NCBI GenBank assembly: GCA_031278575.1
Contig: JAITKD010000151.1
Location: forward strand, 1 to 5,439
Direction of reading: 5' to 3'
Length of the DNA stretch: 5,439 nt
Source of the DNA: Spirochaetaceae bacterium
GTDB lineage: Bacteria > Spirochaetota > Spirochaetia > Treponematales > Breznakiellaceae
Position numbers and translations under genes: made by a program. Each line of letters opens with the position of its first letter. Position 1 is the stretch's first letter. Positions 1-5,439 of the stretch are shown here, piece after piece. The notes beneath the pieces were generated by a model that was not told the DNA's origin, did no database searches, and saw nothing but the letters and a program-made list of their open reading frames with translations.

Positions 1-71
1 AAAAACCAGCAGATCGAGAGTAAGCCAAGAACCGTATTAATCACTATTTTTGACGGGCGTATTCGTTTCAT
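1..71 (-). CDS. Sugar ABC transporter permease, MalG/UgpE type, N-terminal fragment
   Basis: Only the first 23 codons are in the window. The reading frame starts at ATG 71-69 and runs off the left edge without a stop. The peptide begins MKRIRPSKIVINTVLGLLSI: a short basic tail followed by the start of a hydrophobic helix, as expected for the cytoplasmic N-terminus and first membrane segment of a binding-protein-dependent permease. A GAGGAG ribosome binding site lies six bases before the ATG, and the stop of the preceding permease is only 12 bases away, so the two are almost certainly co-transcribed. The MalG/UgpE assignment rests mainly on position: in sugar ABC operons the binding protein and MalF-type permease are usually followed by the second permease. 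The visible residues alone would not prove it. Confidence 0.68.
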   Translation of the reverse strand, partial: MKRIRPSKIVINTVLGLLSICWF

Positions 72-72
72 A

Positions 73-83
73 CCTCACTCCTC
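73..83 (-). promoter_or_regulatory. Ribosome binding site of the second permease
   Basis: On the minus strand GAGGAG (83-78) lies six bases before the ATG at 71, with a second GAGG at 76-73. It directly follows the TAA stop of the upstream permease (86-84). This arrangement favours translational coupling and fixes ATG 71 as the start. Confidence 0.75.
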
Positions 84-962
84 TTATGCATCCGGGGCGA
101 AACTTTTTTTCAGATTAAAATAAGAAATGAACAGAATAATAAAACTCAAAACCACCGCCACCGCGGCGCCAAGACCCAGGTGATTGCGGATAAAAGATTC
201 CAGATACATGGTTAACGCCAGGGTTTCCGAAGATCGGTACGGACCGCCCTTGGTCATGATCCATATCCCGTCAAAGACCTTAAAGGTATTAACCAGGGTC
301 ATAAGGAGTACCACCTTAAAGGTAGCATCCAGCAGGGGAAACACCACATACCGGTATTTCTTAAAAACTCCGGCGCCGTCTATAATAGCCGCTTCTATAG
401 GTTCCGGGGAAATACTGCGGAGTCCTACGATAAACAGGATCATATTTAATCCTACGCCCTGCCAAACGCCGCTGAGAATCATCACCAACGTGTTTACATA
501 CGGGGTGGCCAGCCATTCAAAAACCAAATTTTTAAAACCCATCATCCCCAGGATCTGGGGAAAACCGTAGGTGGACACCAGGGAACGCATGATAATTCCC
601 CCTATGGTGGTCGCAATGGCATTGGGCAGATAAAAGACGAATTTAAAATAGGAGAGAAAAGAACTGTTGGTAATAAGAATTGCGAATAACAGGGGGATTA
701 AAACTGAAAGTATTAACGAACTCAGCACCCAAATAAGGGTGTTTGCTATGGAAAGCAAGAAGTTAGGATCGGAAAAAATGGAGACATAATTTTGAAACCC
801 CACAAACCGCATGGAAGAAAACCCATCCCATTCAAAAAAACTTATATATGAAGTAAATACAATAGAAAAGATAAAAAACAAACCGATAAAAAGAACCGCG
901 GGCAAGAGATATACATAATTAACCAGACTGACAGCGCCGGAATGATTACGGGTACCGCTCAT
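84..962 (-). CDS. Sugar ABC transporter permease, MalF/UgpA type
   Basis: This inner-membrane subunit would form half of the translocation channel of a carbohydrate importer, receiving substrate from the binding protein encoded just upstream. The 292-residue product is the normal size for the family. About six hydrophobic helices are visible, the first at roughly residues 16-38. The ATPase-coupling EAA loop is clear at residues 188-211 (PIEAAIIDGAG, then VVFPLL). The MalF/UgpA-family signature around residues 230-254 is present, with WIMTKGGP followed by a Ser/Thr-rich turn. The frame is open upstream to 1208, but that part overlaps the end of the binding-protein gene and reads as non-family sequence. 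ATG 962 is chosen because GAGGA lies seven bases before it and the peptide then begins MSGTRNHSGA ahead of the first helix. The gene is visibly more AT-rich than the upstream transporter genes. Substrate is unknown: a sugar or sugar derivative by family. Confidence 0.93.
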   Translation of the reverse strand: MSGTRNHSGAVSLVNYVYLLPAVLFIGLFFIFSIVFTSYISFFEWDGFSSMRFVGFQNYVSIFSDPNFLLSIANTLIWVLSSLILSVLIPLLFAILITNSSFLSYFKFVFYLPNAIATTIGGIIMRSLVSTYGFPQILGMMGFKNLVFEWLATPYVNTLVMILSGVWQGVGLNMILFIVGLRSISPEPIEAAIIDGAGVFKKYRYVVFPLLDATFKVVLLMTLVNTFKVFDGIWIMTKGGPYRSSETLALTMYLESFIRNHLGLGAAVAVVLSFIILFISYFNLKKSFAPDA

Positions 963-969
963 TATGGAA

Positions 970-974
970 TCCTC
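970..974 (-). promoter_or_regulatory. Ribosome binding site fixing the MalF-type permease start
   Basis: GAGGA at 974-970 lies seven bases before ATG 962. It decides this start over the longer upstream open frame. The site begins immediately after the T-run of the hairpin at 975-1005, so folding of that hairpin could affect ribosome access as well as transcription. Confidence 0.75.
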
Positions 975-1005
975 AAAAAGCAGGGATTTATCCCCTGTAC
1001 CTTTT
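975..1005 (-). terminator. Terminator-like intercistronic hairpin
   Basis: Read on the minus strand, CAGGG (997-993) pairs with CCCTG (985-981) around a seven-base loop. The stem can extend past a three-base GTA bulge by pairing AAAAG (1005-1001) with CTTTT (980-976). A run of five T follows (979-975). This resembles a weak intrinsic terminator between the binding-protein gene and the permease genes. It may reduce read-through or protect the 3' end of the upstream message, giving more binding protein than permease. The core stem is only five base pairs, so complete termination is unlikely. Confidence 0.45.
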
Positions 1006-1018
1006 CCGGTAAGGGGAT
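990..1018 (-). promoter_or_regulatory. Alternative hairpin competing with the terminator-like stem
   Basis: On the minus strand ATCCCC (1018-1013) pairs with GGGGAT (995-990). Inside it, TACC (1011-1008) pairs with GGTA (1001-998), closing a six-base GGAAAA loop; the only internal mismatch is T against CA. That gives ten base pairs. This fold uses the bases that form the 5' arm of the hairpin at 975-1005, so the two structures exclude each other, as in attenuators. Whether any factor or ribosome movement selects between them is inference. Confidence 0.35.
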
Positions 1019-1032
1019 TTTGACTATCTCTC

Positions 1033-2277
1033 TTATTTGAAAACCGAATCGGCCTTCTGTTGAATGGTCGTGAGTACCTGGTCAATGGAACCCTGTCCCA
1101 AAATGAACCGCAGCATCTCGTCAATGACCACATCCCGCAGTTCCGAAGGGGTATTTTCGTAGAACCGGAGAATGAACTGATAGGTATTGGGCTCATTGGC
1201 AAAACCAAACATTTTACGGACCGTGGCGTTTTGAACCCTTACCTTGCTGGTAAGAACCATTCCCGCCTCATCAACCAAAAACTGCTGGGGTTCAAGGGCG
1301 TAATAATTCCGTAACACCTGCAGGGCCTGGGCCTTTTGCGCGCTATGTTCGGCGACACAGAGGGGGGCCACTTCAAAAAAGACCACCCGCTTGTTATTGT
1401 TCATGCCGGGAACAACAAAGGCGTCATAATCGGTTTCCGCCGTCATGCCAAAGCTTTTAGTCAAATCTACGGGCATGGTAGTCGGTTCGAGCATCATGGC
1501 ATATTCATCCAAAGAAAATGCCCGGATATATTCCTGAACCGGAGCGGAAAAATACCCCTTATCAAGCATATCCTTCCATATTGCCATCACCGCCCGCATC
1601 CGCTGGCCGGTATAGGGTTCTTTGCCGTTGCAAAGATCGAGATAAAGCTGGGGATCGTATACCGCCACCAACTGCTGGAACCATATAAAACTTGCCCAAC
1701 TGTCGTTCTTGAGGAGAATCGGGGTAATCCCCTGGGCCTTGATTTTCGCGCAGGCCGCGAGGAATTCATCCCAGGCGGCCGGTTCCCGGGTAACACCCGC
1801 TTTGGTAAAGACCCGCTTATTGTAGATGACCGTATTATAGAGAACATTAAAGGGGGCGGCGTAAATTTTTCCGTTTACCTTGAGGGATTCGGCGATATCC
1901 GGATTGACCCCCGCCGGGATCAGGCTGCTCGTCCAAACCTCGGTAAGATCCGCCAATAACCCATTCTCTATCAGGGTTTGCAGGGGGAAGCCGCTCCACC
2001 AGGTAAAAAGCCCCGGTGCGTTGGGCTGCCGGATTGACTGCTGTATCGCGGTTTGATAGGAGGATACGTCGGGATAATCGATAATTTCCACCGGAATCCC
2101 GGCGGCCTTTTCCAGGTGTCCCGCAAAGGGGATATACAATTCGGGATTGGGCTTATCATTCCAAAATTCAATTCCCCCGCCGCCTGACGCGGCGGATTTT
2201 TGAGCCCCGCCCGCCGCGAAAAGCAGGCCCGCCGGAATAAGTACGATAGCCAAGAGAACAAAACCATACCGTTTCAT
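1033..2277 (-). CDS. Extracellular solute (sugar)-binding protein of an ABC importer
   Basis: The product is a secreted binding protein that would capture a carbohydrate outside the inner membrane and deliver it to the permeases encoded downstream. It is 414 residues from ATG 2277, normal for family 1 solute-binding proteins. Residues 1-22 form a signal peptide with a KR start, a hydrophobic core and LLFAA before GG. No cysteine is present, so it is not a lipoprotein. A Ser/Ala/Gly-rich linker (about residues 25-35) precedes the mature domain, which opens with IEFWND. Family-like features include IRQPNAPGLFTWW near 82-94, GLLADLTEVW near 106-115, and NGKIYAAPFNVLYNTVIYNKRVF near 135-157, the usual region for this fold. 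Aromatic residues that could stack on sugar rings are common (W93, W94, W194, W199). A longer start at 2289 is rejected because that ATG overlaps the ribosome binding site. The gene has its own promoter and is first in its operon. The exact sugar cannot be named. Confidence 0.93.
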   Translation of the reverse strand: MKRYGFVLLAIVLIPAGLLFAAGGAQKSAASGGGGIEFWNDKPNPELYIPFAGHLEKAAGIPVEIIDYPDVSSYQTAIQQSIRQPNAPGLFTWWSGFPLQTLIENGLLADLTEVWTSSLIPAGVNPDIAESLKVNGKIYAAPFNVLYNTVIYNKRVFTKAGVTREPAAWDEFLAACAKIKAQGITPILLKNDSWASFIWFQQLVAVYDPQLYLDLCNGKEPYTGQRMRAVMAIWKDMLDKGYFSAPVQEYIRAFSLDEYAMMLEPTTMPVDLTKSFGMTAETDYDAFVVPGMNNNKRVVFFEVAPLCVAEHSAQKAQALQVLRNYYALEPQQFLVDEAGMVLTSKVRVQNATVRKMFGFANEPNTYQFILRFYENTPSELRDVVIDEMLRFILGQGSIDQVLTTIQQKADSVFK

Positions 2278-2282
2278 AAAAG

Positions 2283-2287
2283 CCTCC
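2283..2287 (-). promoter_or_regulatory. Ribosome binding site of the binding-protein gene
   Basis: GGAGG at 2287-2283 lies five bases before ATG 2277. The alternative in-frame ATG at 2289-2287 shares a base with this site, so it cannot use it. The shorter start also gives a proper signal peptide beginning MKRYG. Confidence 0.8.
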
Positions 2288-2294
2288 ATAATAA

Positions 2295-2306
2295 TATAAT
2301 ATTATA
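2295..2306. repeat. 12-bp AT palindrome overlapping the -10 region
   Basis: TATAATATTATA is a perfect self-complementary 12-mer that covers the extended -10 hexamer (2306-2301) and reaches the likely transcription start. It could be an operator half-site pair. In such AT-rich sequence, however, a palindrome of this size can arise by chance. Confidence 0.3.
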
Positions 2307-2335
2307 ACATTATCATAGGTTTCTCGTATTGTCAA
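2301..2335 (-). promoter_or_regulatory. Sigma-70-type promoter for the sugar transporter operon
   Basis: On the minus strand a perfect -35 TTGACA lies at 2335-2330. Two -10 candidates follow: GATAAT at 2314-2309 (15-base spacer, 5 of 6 matches) and an extended TGTTATAAT at 2309-2301 that carries a perfect TATAAT but lies 23 bases from the TTGACA. Transcription would begin near 2302-2294, leaving a leader of only about 17-25 bases before ATG 2277, too short for a riboswitch. The direction matches the binding-protein gene. Which -10 is used cannot be decided by reading. Confidence 0.7.
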
Positions 2336-2336
2336 C

Positions 2337-2355
2337 AAAAATTTTCTGTTTTTTT
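2337..2355 (-). promoter_or_regulatory. UP-like element with two phased A/T tracts
   Basis: Just upstream of the -35, an A/T tract at 2337-2345 and a seven-base A run (minus strand, 2355-2349) are centred about 11 bp apart, one helical turn. Their position fits the UP-element region contacted by the RNA polymerase alpha C-terminal domain, and phased A-tracts also bend DNA. This suggests a strong promoter. No direct evidence of activity can be seen. Confidence 0.45.
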
Positions 2356-2367
2356 AACTGCCCGGTC

Positions 2368-2378
2368 AGGTACTACCT
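2368..2378. promoter_or_regulatory. Small inverted repeat, possible regulator site
   Basis: AGGTA-C-TACCT is an 11-base inverted repeat with perfect 5-base arms around one central base, about 33-43 bases upstream of the -35. The position would suit an activator. No known binding motif is recognised and no regulator gene is present in the window. Confidence 0.25.
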
Positions 2379-2430
2379 AAAATTTATCCGGTAATGAATT
2401 ATGTGATTTCGTGGAGTTATATTATATTGA

Positions 2431-2471
2431 GGGCAGCTCCGGAAACCCCGGTCGGGTTTCCGGAGCTGCCC
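2431..2471. repeat. Perfect 18-bp inverted repeat in the intergenic region
   Basis: GGGCAGCTCCGGAAACCC (2431-2448) is followed by a CGGTC loop and its exact reverse complement (2454-2471). As RNA this would be a very stable hairpin on either strand. It sits 64 bases after the ATPase stop and about 95 bases upstream of the next promoter's -35, so it probably marks the 3' end of the upstream operon. Neither side has a proper U-run: only TTT on the plus side, and TCAATATAA on the minus side. It may therefore act as an RNA 3'-end stabiliser, a weak or factor-assisted terminator, or one copy of a dispersed palindromic element. Confidence 0.7.
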
Positions 2472-2497
2472 TTTACAAAATCTTGCCCCGATACCGG

Positions 2498-2525
2498 GAA
2501 AGGCCGGCGTCCGCCGTACCCTTTC
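2498..2525 (-). terminator. Imperfect hairpin just after the ATPase gene
   Basis: Ten bases after the ATPase stop, on the minus strand, GAAAGG (2525-2520) can pair with CCTTTC (2503-2498). Inside, CGGC (2516-2513) pairs with GCCG (2508-2505) around a GGAC loop, with a small asymmetric internal loop between the stems. Only three T occur in the 3' arm and no U-run follows. Together with the stronger hairpin at 2431-2471 it could form a tandem 3'-end structure. As a terminator on its own it is weak. Confidence 0.35.
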
Positions 2526-2534
2526 TCAACGGGC

Positions 2535-3668
2535 TTATCCCCGGAGTATACGCACCCGATCCGGGACAAAGTCAATGGAAACCGCGGATCCCTCGGGGAA
2601 AATGGTTTTTGAGGCGGGATCGTCAATCTGGATCAACACTTCGCCGTGGGCGGTTTCCACAAAACATTCGATGCTGTGCCCCAGGTATACGTTCATCCGC
2701 ACCGTGCCGTCCACAAAACCCTTTCCCTTTTCGGCAAGCCGCAGGGATTCGGGCCGGGCCATGAGAACCGCGTCCTTTCCCGGTTCCGCGTCGGGGGCGA
2801 AGCGGTGTACCTCAAGGGTCTTGTTTCCCAGTTTACAGCGCCACGCGCCGGAAGACGAAACGTTCAGGGAATGCTCGGCCCCTAAGTAGGGAATTTTTTC
2901 CAGCAGTTCCACCGGGAAAAAGGCTGCCTTCCCCACAAAACCGGCGACAAATTTGCTGACCGGATCTTCATAAATTTCCTGGGGGGAGCCGATTTGTTTG
3001 ATCTCCCCGTCCCGCATGACGATCACCTGGTCGGAAAGGCTCATGGCCTCCACCCGGTCATGGGTCACGTACACCGCGGTGATCCCCAGGCTTTTCTGGA
3101 TCCGCCGGATCTCCACCCGCATCTGTTCCCGAAGCAGGGCGTCCAGGTTGGAGAGGGGTTCGTCCAGCAGCAGCACCGACGGCTCCACAATGAGGCTCCG
3201 GGCCAAGGCCACCCGCTGCTGCTGCCCCCCGGAAAGCCGGCCCGGAGGCCGGTCGTAGAGTTCCCCCAACCCCACCAGGGCTAAGGTTTCCTTAACCTTG
3301 GCTTCAATGGCTGTTTTTGTCAGCTTCCGCAGCTTGAGGCCGTAGGCCACGTTCTCCCCCACCGTCATGTGGGGAAAGAGGCCGTACGTCTGGAAGACCG
3401 TAGCGGTGTCCCGGGCGTTGGGGGGAAGCATGGTAACATCTTCGGAACCGATGCGGATCTTCCCCGAGGAGGGAAGCTCAAACCCCGCGATCATCCGCAG
3501 GGTGGTGGTCTTGCCGCAGCCCGAAGGCCCCAGAAGGGTCACCAGATCCCCGGGGTTCACCGTAAAATTCGATTCATGGACCGCAATGACATCAGGCCGG
3601 CCCTTCGTGTTCTTAAAAACCTTGGTTACCCCTTCCAGGGTTACGGAAACGCTGTTTTTCTTGTTCAT
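2535..3668 (-). CDS. ABC transporter ATP-binding protein, FbpC/PotA/UgpC type with TOBE-like domain
   Basis: This 377-residue cytoplasmic ATPase powers import by hydrolysing ATP as a dimer docked on the permease. All nucleotide-binding motifs are present: Walker A GPSGCGKTT (47-55), Q-loop Q93 in VFQTYGLFPHMTV, signature LSGGQQQR (145-152), Walker B VLLLDEP (165-171), D-loop SNLDA (173-177) and H-loop H203. Residues from about 240 to the end form the extra C-terminal region typical of this subfamily (TOBE-like, with ARPESLRL near 304-311). The segment after the H-loop reads THDRVEAM, where THDQxEAM is usual. ATG 3668 is supported by GAGG eight bases upstream. The gene follows the fused permease by 10 bases and is its obvious partner. 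The family covers iron, polyamine, phosphonate and sugar importers, so the sequence alone does not give the substrate. It might also serve the downstream sugar permeases, which show no ATPase of their own. Confidence 0.95.
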   Translation of the reverse strand: MNKKNSVSVTLEGVTKVFKNTKGRPDVIAVHESNFTVNPGDLVTLLGPSGCGKTTTLRMIAGFELPSSGKIRIGSEDVTMLPPNARDTATVFQTYGLFPHMTVGENVAYGLKLRKLTKTAIEAKVKETLALVGLGELYDRPPGRLSGGQQQRVALARSLIVEPSVLLLDEPLSNLDALLREQMRVEIRRIQKSLGITAVYVTHDRVEAMSLSDQVIVMRDGEIKQIGSPQEIYEDPVSKFVAGFVGKAAFFPVELLEKIPYLGAEHSLNVSSSGAWRCKLGNKTLEVHRFAPDAEPGKDAVLMARPESLRLAEKGKGFVDGTVRMNVYLGHSIECFVETAHGEVLIQIDDPASKTIFPEGSAVSIDFVPDRVRILRG

Positions 3669-3676
3669 CGTGATTA

Positions 3677-3685
3677 CCTCACCTT
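3677..3685 (-). promoter_or_regulatory. Ribosome binding site of the ATPase, overlapping the permease stop
   Basis: AAGGTGAGG (3685-3677) precedes ATG 3668 with eight bases between. The TGA stop of the upstream permease (3681-3679) lies inside it. Ribosomes finishing the permease are therefore placed on the ATPase start, indicating translational coupling and matched production of the two subunits. Confidence 0.75.
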
Positions 3686-5439
3686 ATGATGCTTTTTTCG
3701 GTGAGGCCCCGATCCCGGACCACCAGCTGCATGACGCCGAAGGCCCCGAGGACGATGATAATCAGCACGGTGGACAAAACACTGGCCAGGCCGAAACGCA
3801 GGTTCTCGGAAAAATTGTAGATCTGTACCGTCAGATGATACCAGCGGGCGGAGATGAGGAAAATCACCGCGCTGACCGCGGTCATGGACCGGACAAAGGT
3901 GTAGGACATGCTGGTAAGAAACGCGGGACGGATCAACGGAAGCACCACCGAGGTAAATACCTTGGACATATCTGCCCCCAGGTCCTGGGCCGCTTCTTCT
4001 ATGGCGGGATCGATCTGCCTGAGGCTTGCCGCCCCGGTTTCAAGCCCCACGGGGAGTTCCCGGATAATGTAATTGATCACGATGATGGCCGCGGTTCCCA
4101 CGATGAGCAGCGGCGGTTTGTTAAAGGCCAGGATGTAGGAAATACCCAGGAGGGTTCCGGGGACCGCGAAGGGGGTCATAAGAAGCACTTCAAGGATCCG
4201 TTTGCCGATAAAGGTCCGGCGCACCACGATAAGGGCCGCGGCCATAGCGATAAACCCCGCGAAGGGGGTGGCAACGGCCGAAAGGGTTACCGTACTGGCA
4301 ATGGCCTGCCCGCCCCGGGAAAGGGCCTCCCCGATATTGGCCAGGGTAAAGGAATAATCGATCCCCCAGTTTTTTACAAAACAGCCCGCCACAATGGTTC
4401 CGTAGAGCCCGACGATAAAGACGAGGAAGAGCCACACAAAGGCCGAGAGGATGATCCGCACCGGAGGAGTGGCCAGTTCCGCCAGCCGGGTGGAGGGCTT
4501 ACCCGTTACGGTTACCACACTTTTTTTGTTTACCCAATACCGCTGGGCAAAAAAGGCGGTGAGGGTGGGCAACAACAGCAGGAGGGACAAACTGGCCCCG
4601 CCCCCCAGGTTGCTCCGGCCCGTAACCTCAATGTAGGCTTCCACCGAAAGCACCCGGTAGGATCCGGCCAGCAGCAGGGGATTGGCAAAGTCGGCCAGGG
4701 AATTGGTGAACACCAAGAGCCAGGCCGAGAGGAGCCCCGGCAGGGACAGGGGCAGGGTGATGGTGAGGAAGGTCCTGAGCCGGGACGCCCGGAGATCCAG
4801 GGCCGCGTCTTCCACGGTGGAATCAATGGATTTGAGGACGCTGGACAGGGTCATATAGGCGATGGGGAACATGCCGATGGTCTGCACCAGAACCAGCCCC
4901 CCCAGCCCGTAAATGGAAAAATTGTTGATCCCCAGGAGCTGGTGGGTGATAAGCCCGTTGTTACCGAAAAGGAGGATGATCGACAGGGTGAGGGAGAAGG
5001 GGGGCGAAATGACCGGCATGGTCGCCAGGGTGCCGATGATCTTTTTGCCCCCCGCGCCGGTCCGCTCGGTGAGGAAGGCAAAGGCGAAACCGATGAGGGT
5101 GGAAACCGAGGCGGTGATGATCCCCAGTTTTATTGATCCCCAGAGGCTCACCAGGTATTGGGGGGAGAAGGTCCGTTTCCAGATATTGAGGGAAAATACC
5201 CCCCCGTCAATAAACGTAAGCCGGAAGGATTCAAAGAGAGGAAAGGCCACAAACACGATGGCCACGGCAAAGAGGAAGATCACCGCGTACCCGGTAACGG
5301 GGTCCCGGGCAAGGAGGGCCACCGAGAGCAGGACGGCGAAAATTATCCAGGCGATAATTGCCAGGTTTCTGAGAAGCCCCTCGAACTGGGCCGCGGAGCC
5401 CTCGGGGACGGCAACCAAAACCGCGCCGCTGATATCAAA
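3679..5439 (-). CDS. Fused two-domain ABC permease, FbpB/ThiP/AfuB type (N-terminus outside window)
   Basis: This inner-membrane protein carries both permease halves in one chain and would form the whole channel with the ATPase encoded downstream. The frame is open to the right edge, giving at least 587 codons. A TTG at 5418 has no ribosome binding site, so the start is probably beyond the window. Numbering from that TTG, the two coupling loops are VEDAALDLRAS...LP at 202-223 and IEEAAQDLGAD...LP at 473-494, one per domain. Roughly six membrane helices accompany each loop (first domain about 42-292, second about 321-566). An additional hydrophobic helix near 17-37 precedes the standard first domain. 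The central hydrophilic stretch around 294-320 links the halves. Fused permeases of this kind import ferric iron, thiamine, phosphonates or similar small solutes. No substrate-specific residue can be cited, so iron is only the commonest annotation. The gene is GC-rich compared with the sugar permease. Confidence 0.9.
   Translation of the reverse strand, partial: FDISGAVLVAVPEGSAAQFEGLLRNLAIIAWIIFAVLLSVALLARDPVTGYAVIFLFAVAIVFVAFPLFESFRLTFIDGGVFSLNIWKRTFSPQYLVSLWGSIKLGIITASVSTLIGFAFAFLTERTGAGGKKIIGTLATMPVISPPFSLTLSIILLFGNNGLITHQLLGINNFSIYGLGGLVLVQTIGMFPIAYMTLSSVLKSIDSTVEDAALDLRASRLRTFLTITLPLSLPGLLSAWLLVFTNSLADFANPLLLAGSYRVLSVEAYIEVTGRSNLGGGASLSLLLLLPTLTAFFAQRYWVNKKSVVTVTGKPSTRLAELATPPVRIILSAFVWLFLVFIVGLYGTIVAGCFVKNWGIDYSFTLANIGEALSRGGQAIASTVTLSAVATPFAGFIAMAAALIVVRRTFIGKRILEVLLMTPFAVPGTLLGISYILAFNKPPLLIVGTAAIIVINYIIRELPVGLETGAASLRQIDPAIEEAAQDLGADMSKVFTSVVLPLIRPAFLTSMSYTFVRSMTAVSAVIFLISARWYHLTVQIYNFSENLRFGLASVLSTVLIIIVLGAFGVMQLVVRDRGLTEKSIIR

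Noticed and set aside
963..1208. A possible 82-residue N-terminal extension of the MalF-type permease.
   Set aside because: It would overlap the end of the binding-protein gene, lacks family similarity, and the internal ATG at 962 has a good ribosome binding site and gives the normal protein length.
1336..1959. A 207-codon plus-strand open frame inside the binding-protein gene.
   Set aside because: It is fully antisense to a well-supported family 1 binding protein, and its translation resembles no family I know.
2278..2534. A riboswitch or small RNA gene in the intergenic region.
   Set aside because: The predicted leader before the binding-protein ATG is only about 17-25 bases, too short for a riboswitch. 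The remaining structure is explained by simple hairpins, with no known RNA motif seen.
2394..2764. Small plus-strand open frames across the intergenic hairpins and the ATPase 3' end.
   Set aside because: They run through the perfect inverted repeat and into antisense of the ATPase, have low-complexity Pro/Arg-rich products, and show no recognisable domain.
3367..5136. A 589-codon open frame on the plus strand, antisense to the fused permease and the 5' part of the ATPase.
   Set aside because: Its product is a hydrophilic Gly/Gln/Asp/Arg/His-rich string with no domain, which is what hydrophobic codons of a GC-rich membrane-protein gene give when read backwards. It spans two genes with convincing conserved motifs on the other strand, and no ribosome binding site was noticed.

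Overview
The window holds five genes, all on the minus strand, so the story reads from right to left. They belong to two ABC-transporter modules separated by an intergenic region of about 260 bases (2278-2534). Every call comes from reading the sequence by eye. Family names are secure, but transported substrates are not determined.

Upstream module (5439 to 2535): a fused, two-domain membrane permease of the FbpB/ThiP/AfuB type, whose N-terminus runs off the window, is followed 10 bases later by an FbpC/PotA/UgpC-type ATPase with a C-terminal TOBE-like domain. The permease stop codon lies inside the ATPase ribosome binding site. The matching binding protein is not in view and may lie upstream. 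Ferric iron is the usual default for this architecture, but thiamine, phosphonate, polyamine or anion substrates are also possible.

Intergenic region (2534 to 2278): after the ATPase stop come a short imperfect hairpin and then a perfect 18-bp inverted repeat without a clear U-tract. Next are a small palindrome, two A-tracts one helical turn apart, and a strong-looking promoter (TTGACA, with GATAAT and an extended TGTTATAAT -10) facing the downstream module.

Downstream module (2277 to 1): a carbohydrate-type extracellular binding protein, a MalF/UgpA-type inner-membrane permease, and the first 23 codons of a second, MalG/UgpE-type permease. No ATPase for this module is visible. Between the binding protein and the first permease, a 70-base spacer can form two mutually exclusive hairpins. 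One is terminator-like and abuts the permease ribosome binding site. This could explain how the binding protein is made in excess of the permeases.

Organism: the binding protein has a cysteine-free signal peptide ending in an AAGGAQ-type stretch followed by a Ser/Ala/Gly-rich linker. That style is familiar from spirochaete (Treponema-like) sugar-binding proteins. Base composition is mixed, GC-rich in the upstream module and much more AT-rich in the sugar permease. A host-associated spirochaete is a reasonable but unproven guess. No RNA genes, CRISPR arrays, insertion sequences or phage genes were seen. Apart from the unusual regulatory structures, this looks like ordinary transporter territory.
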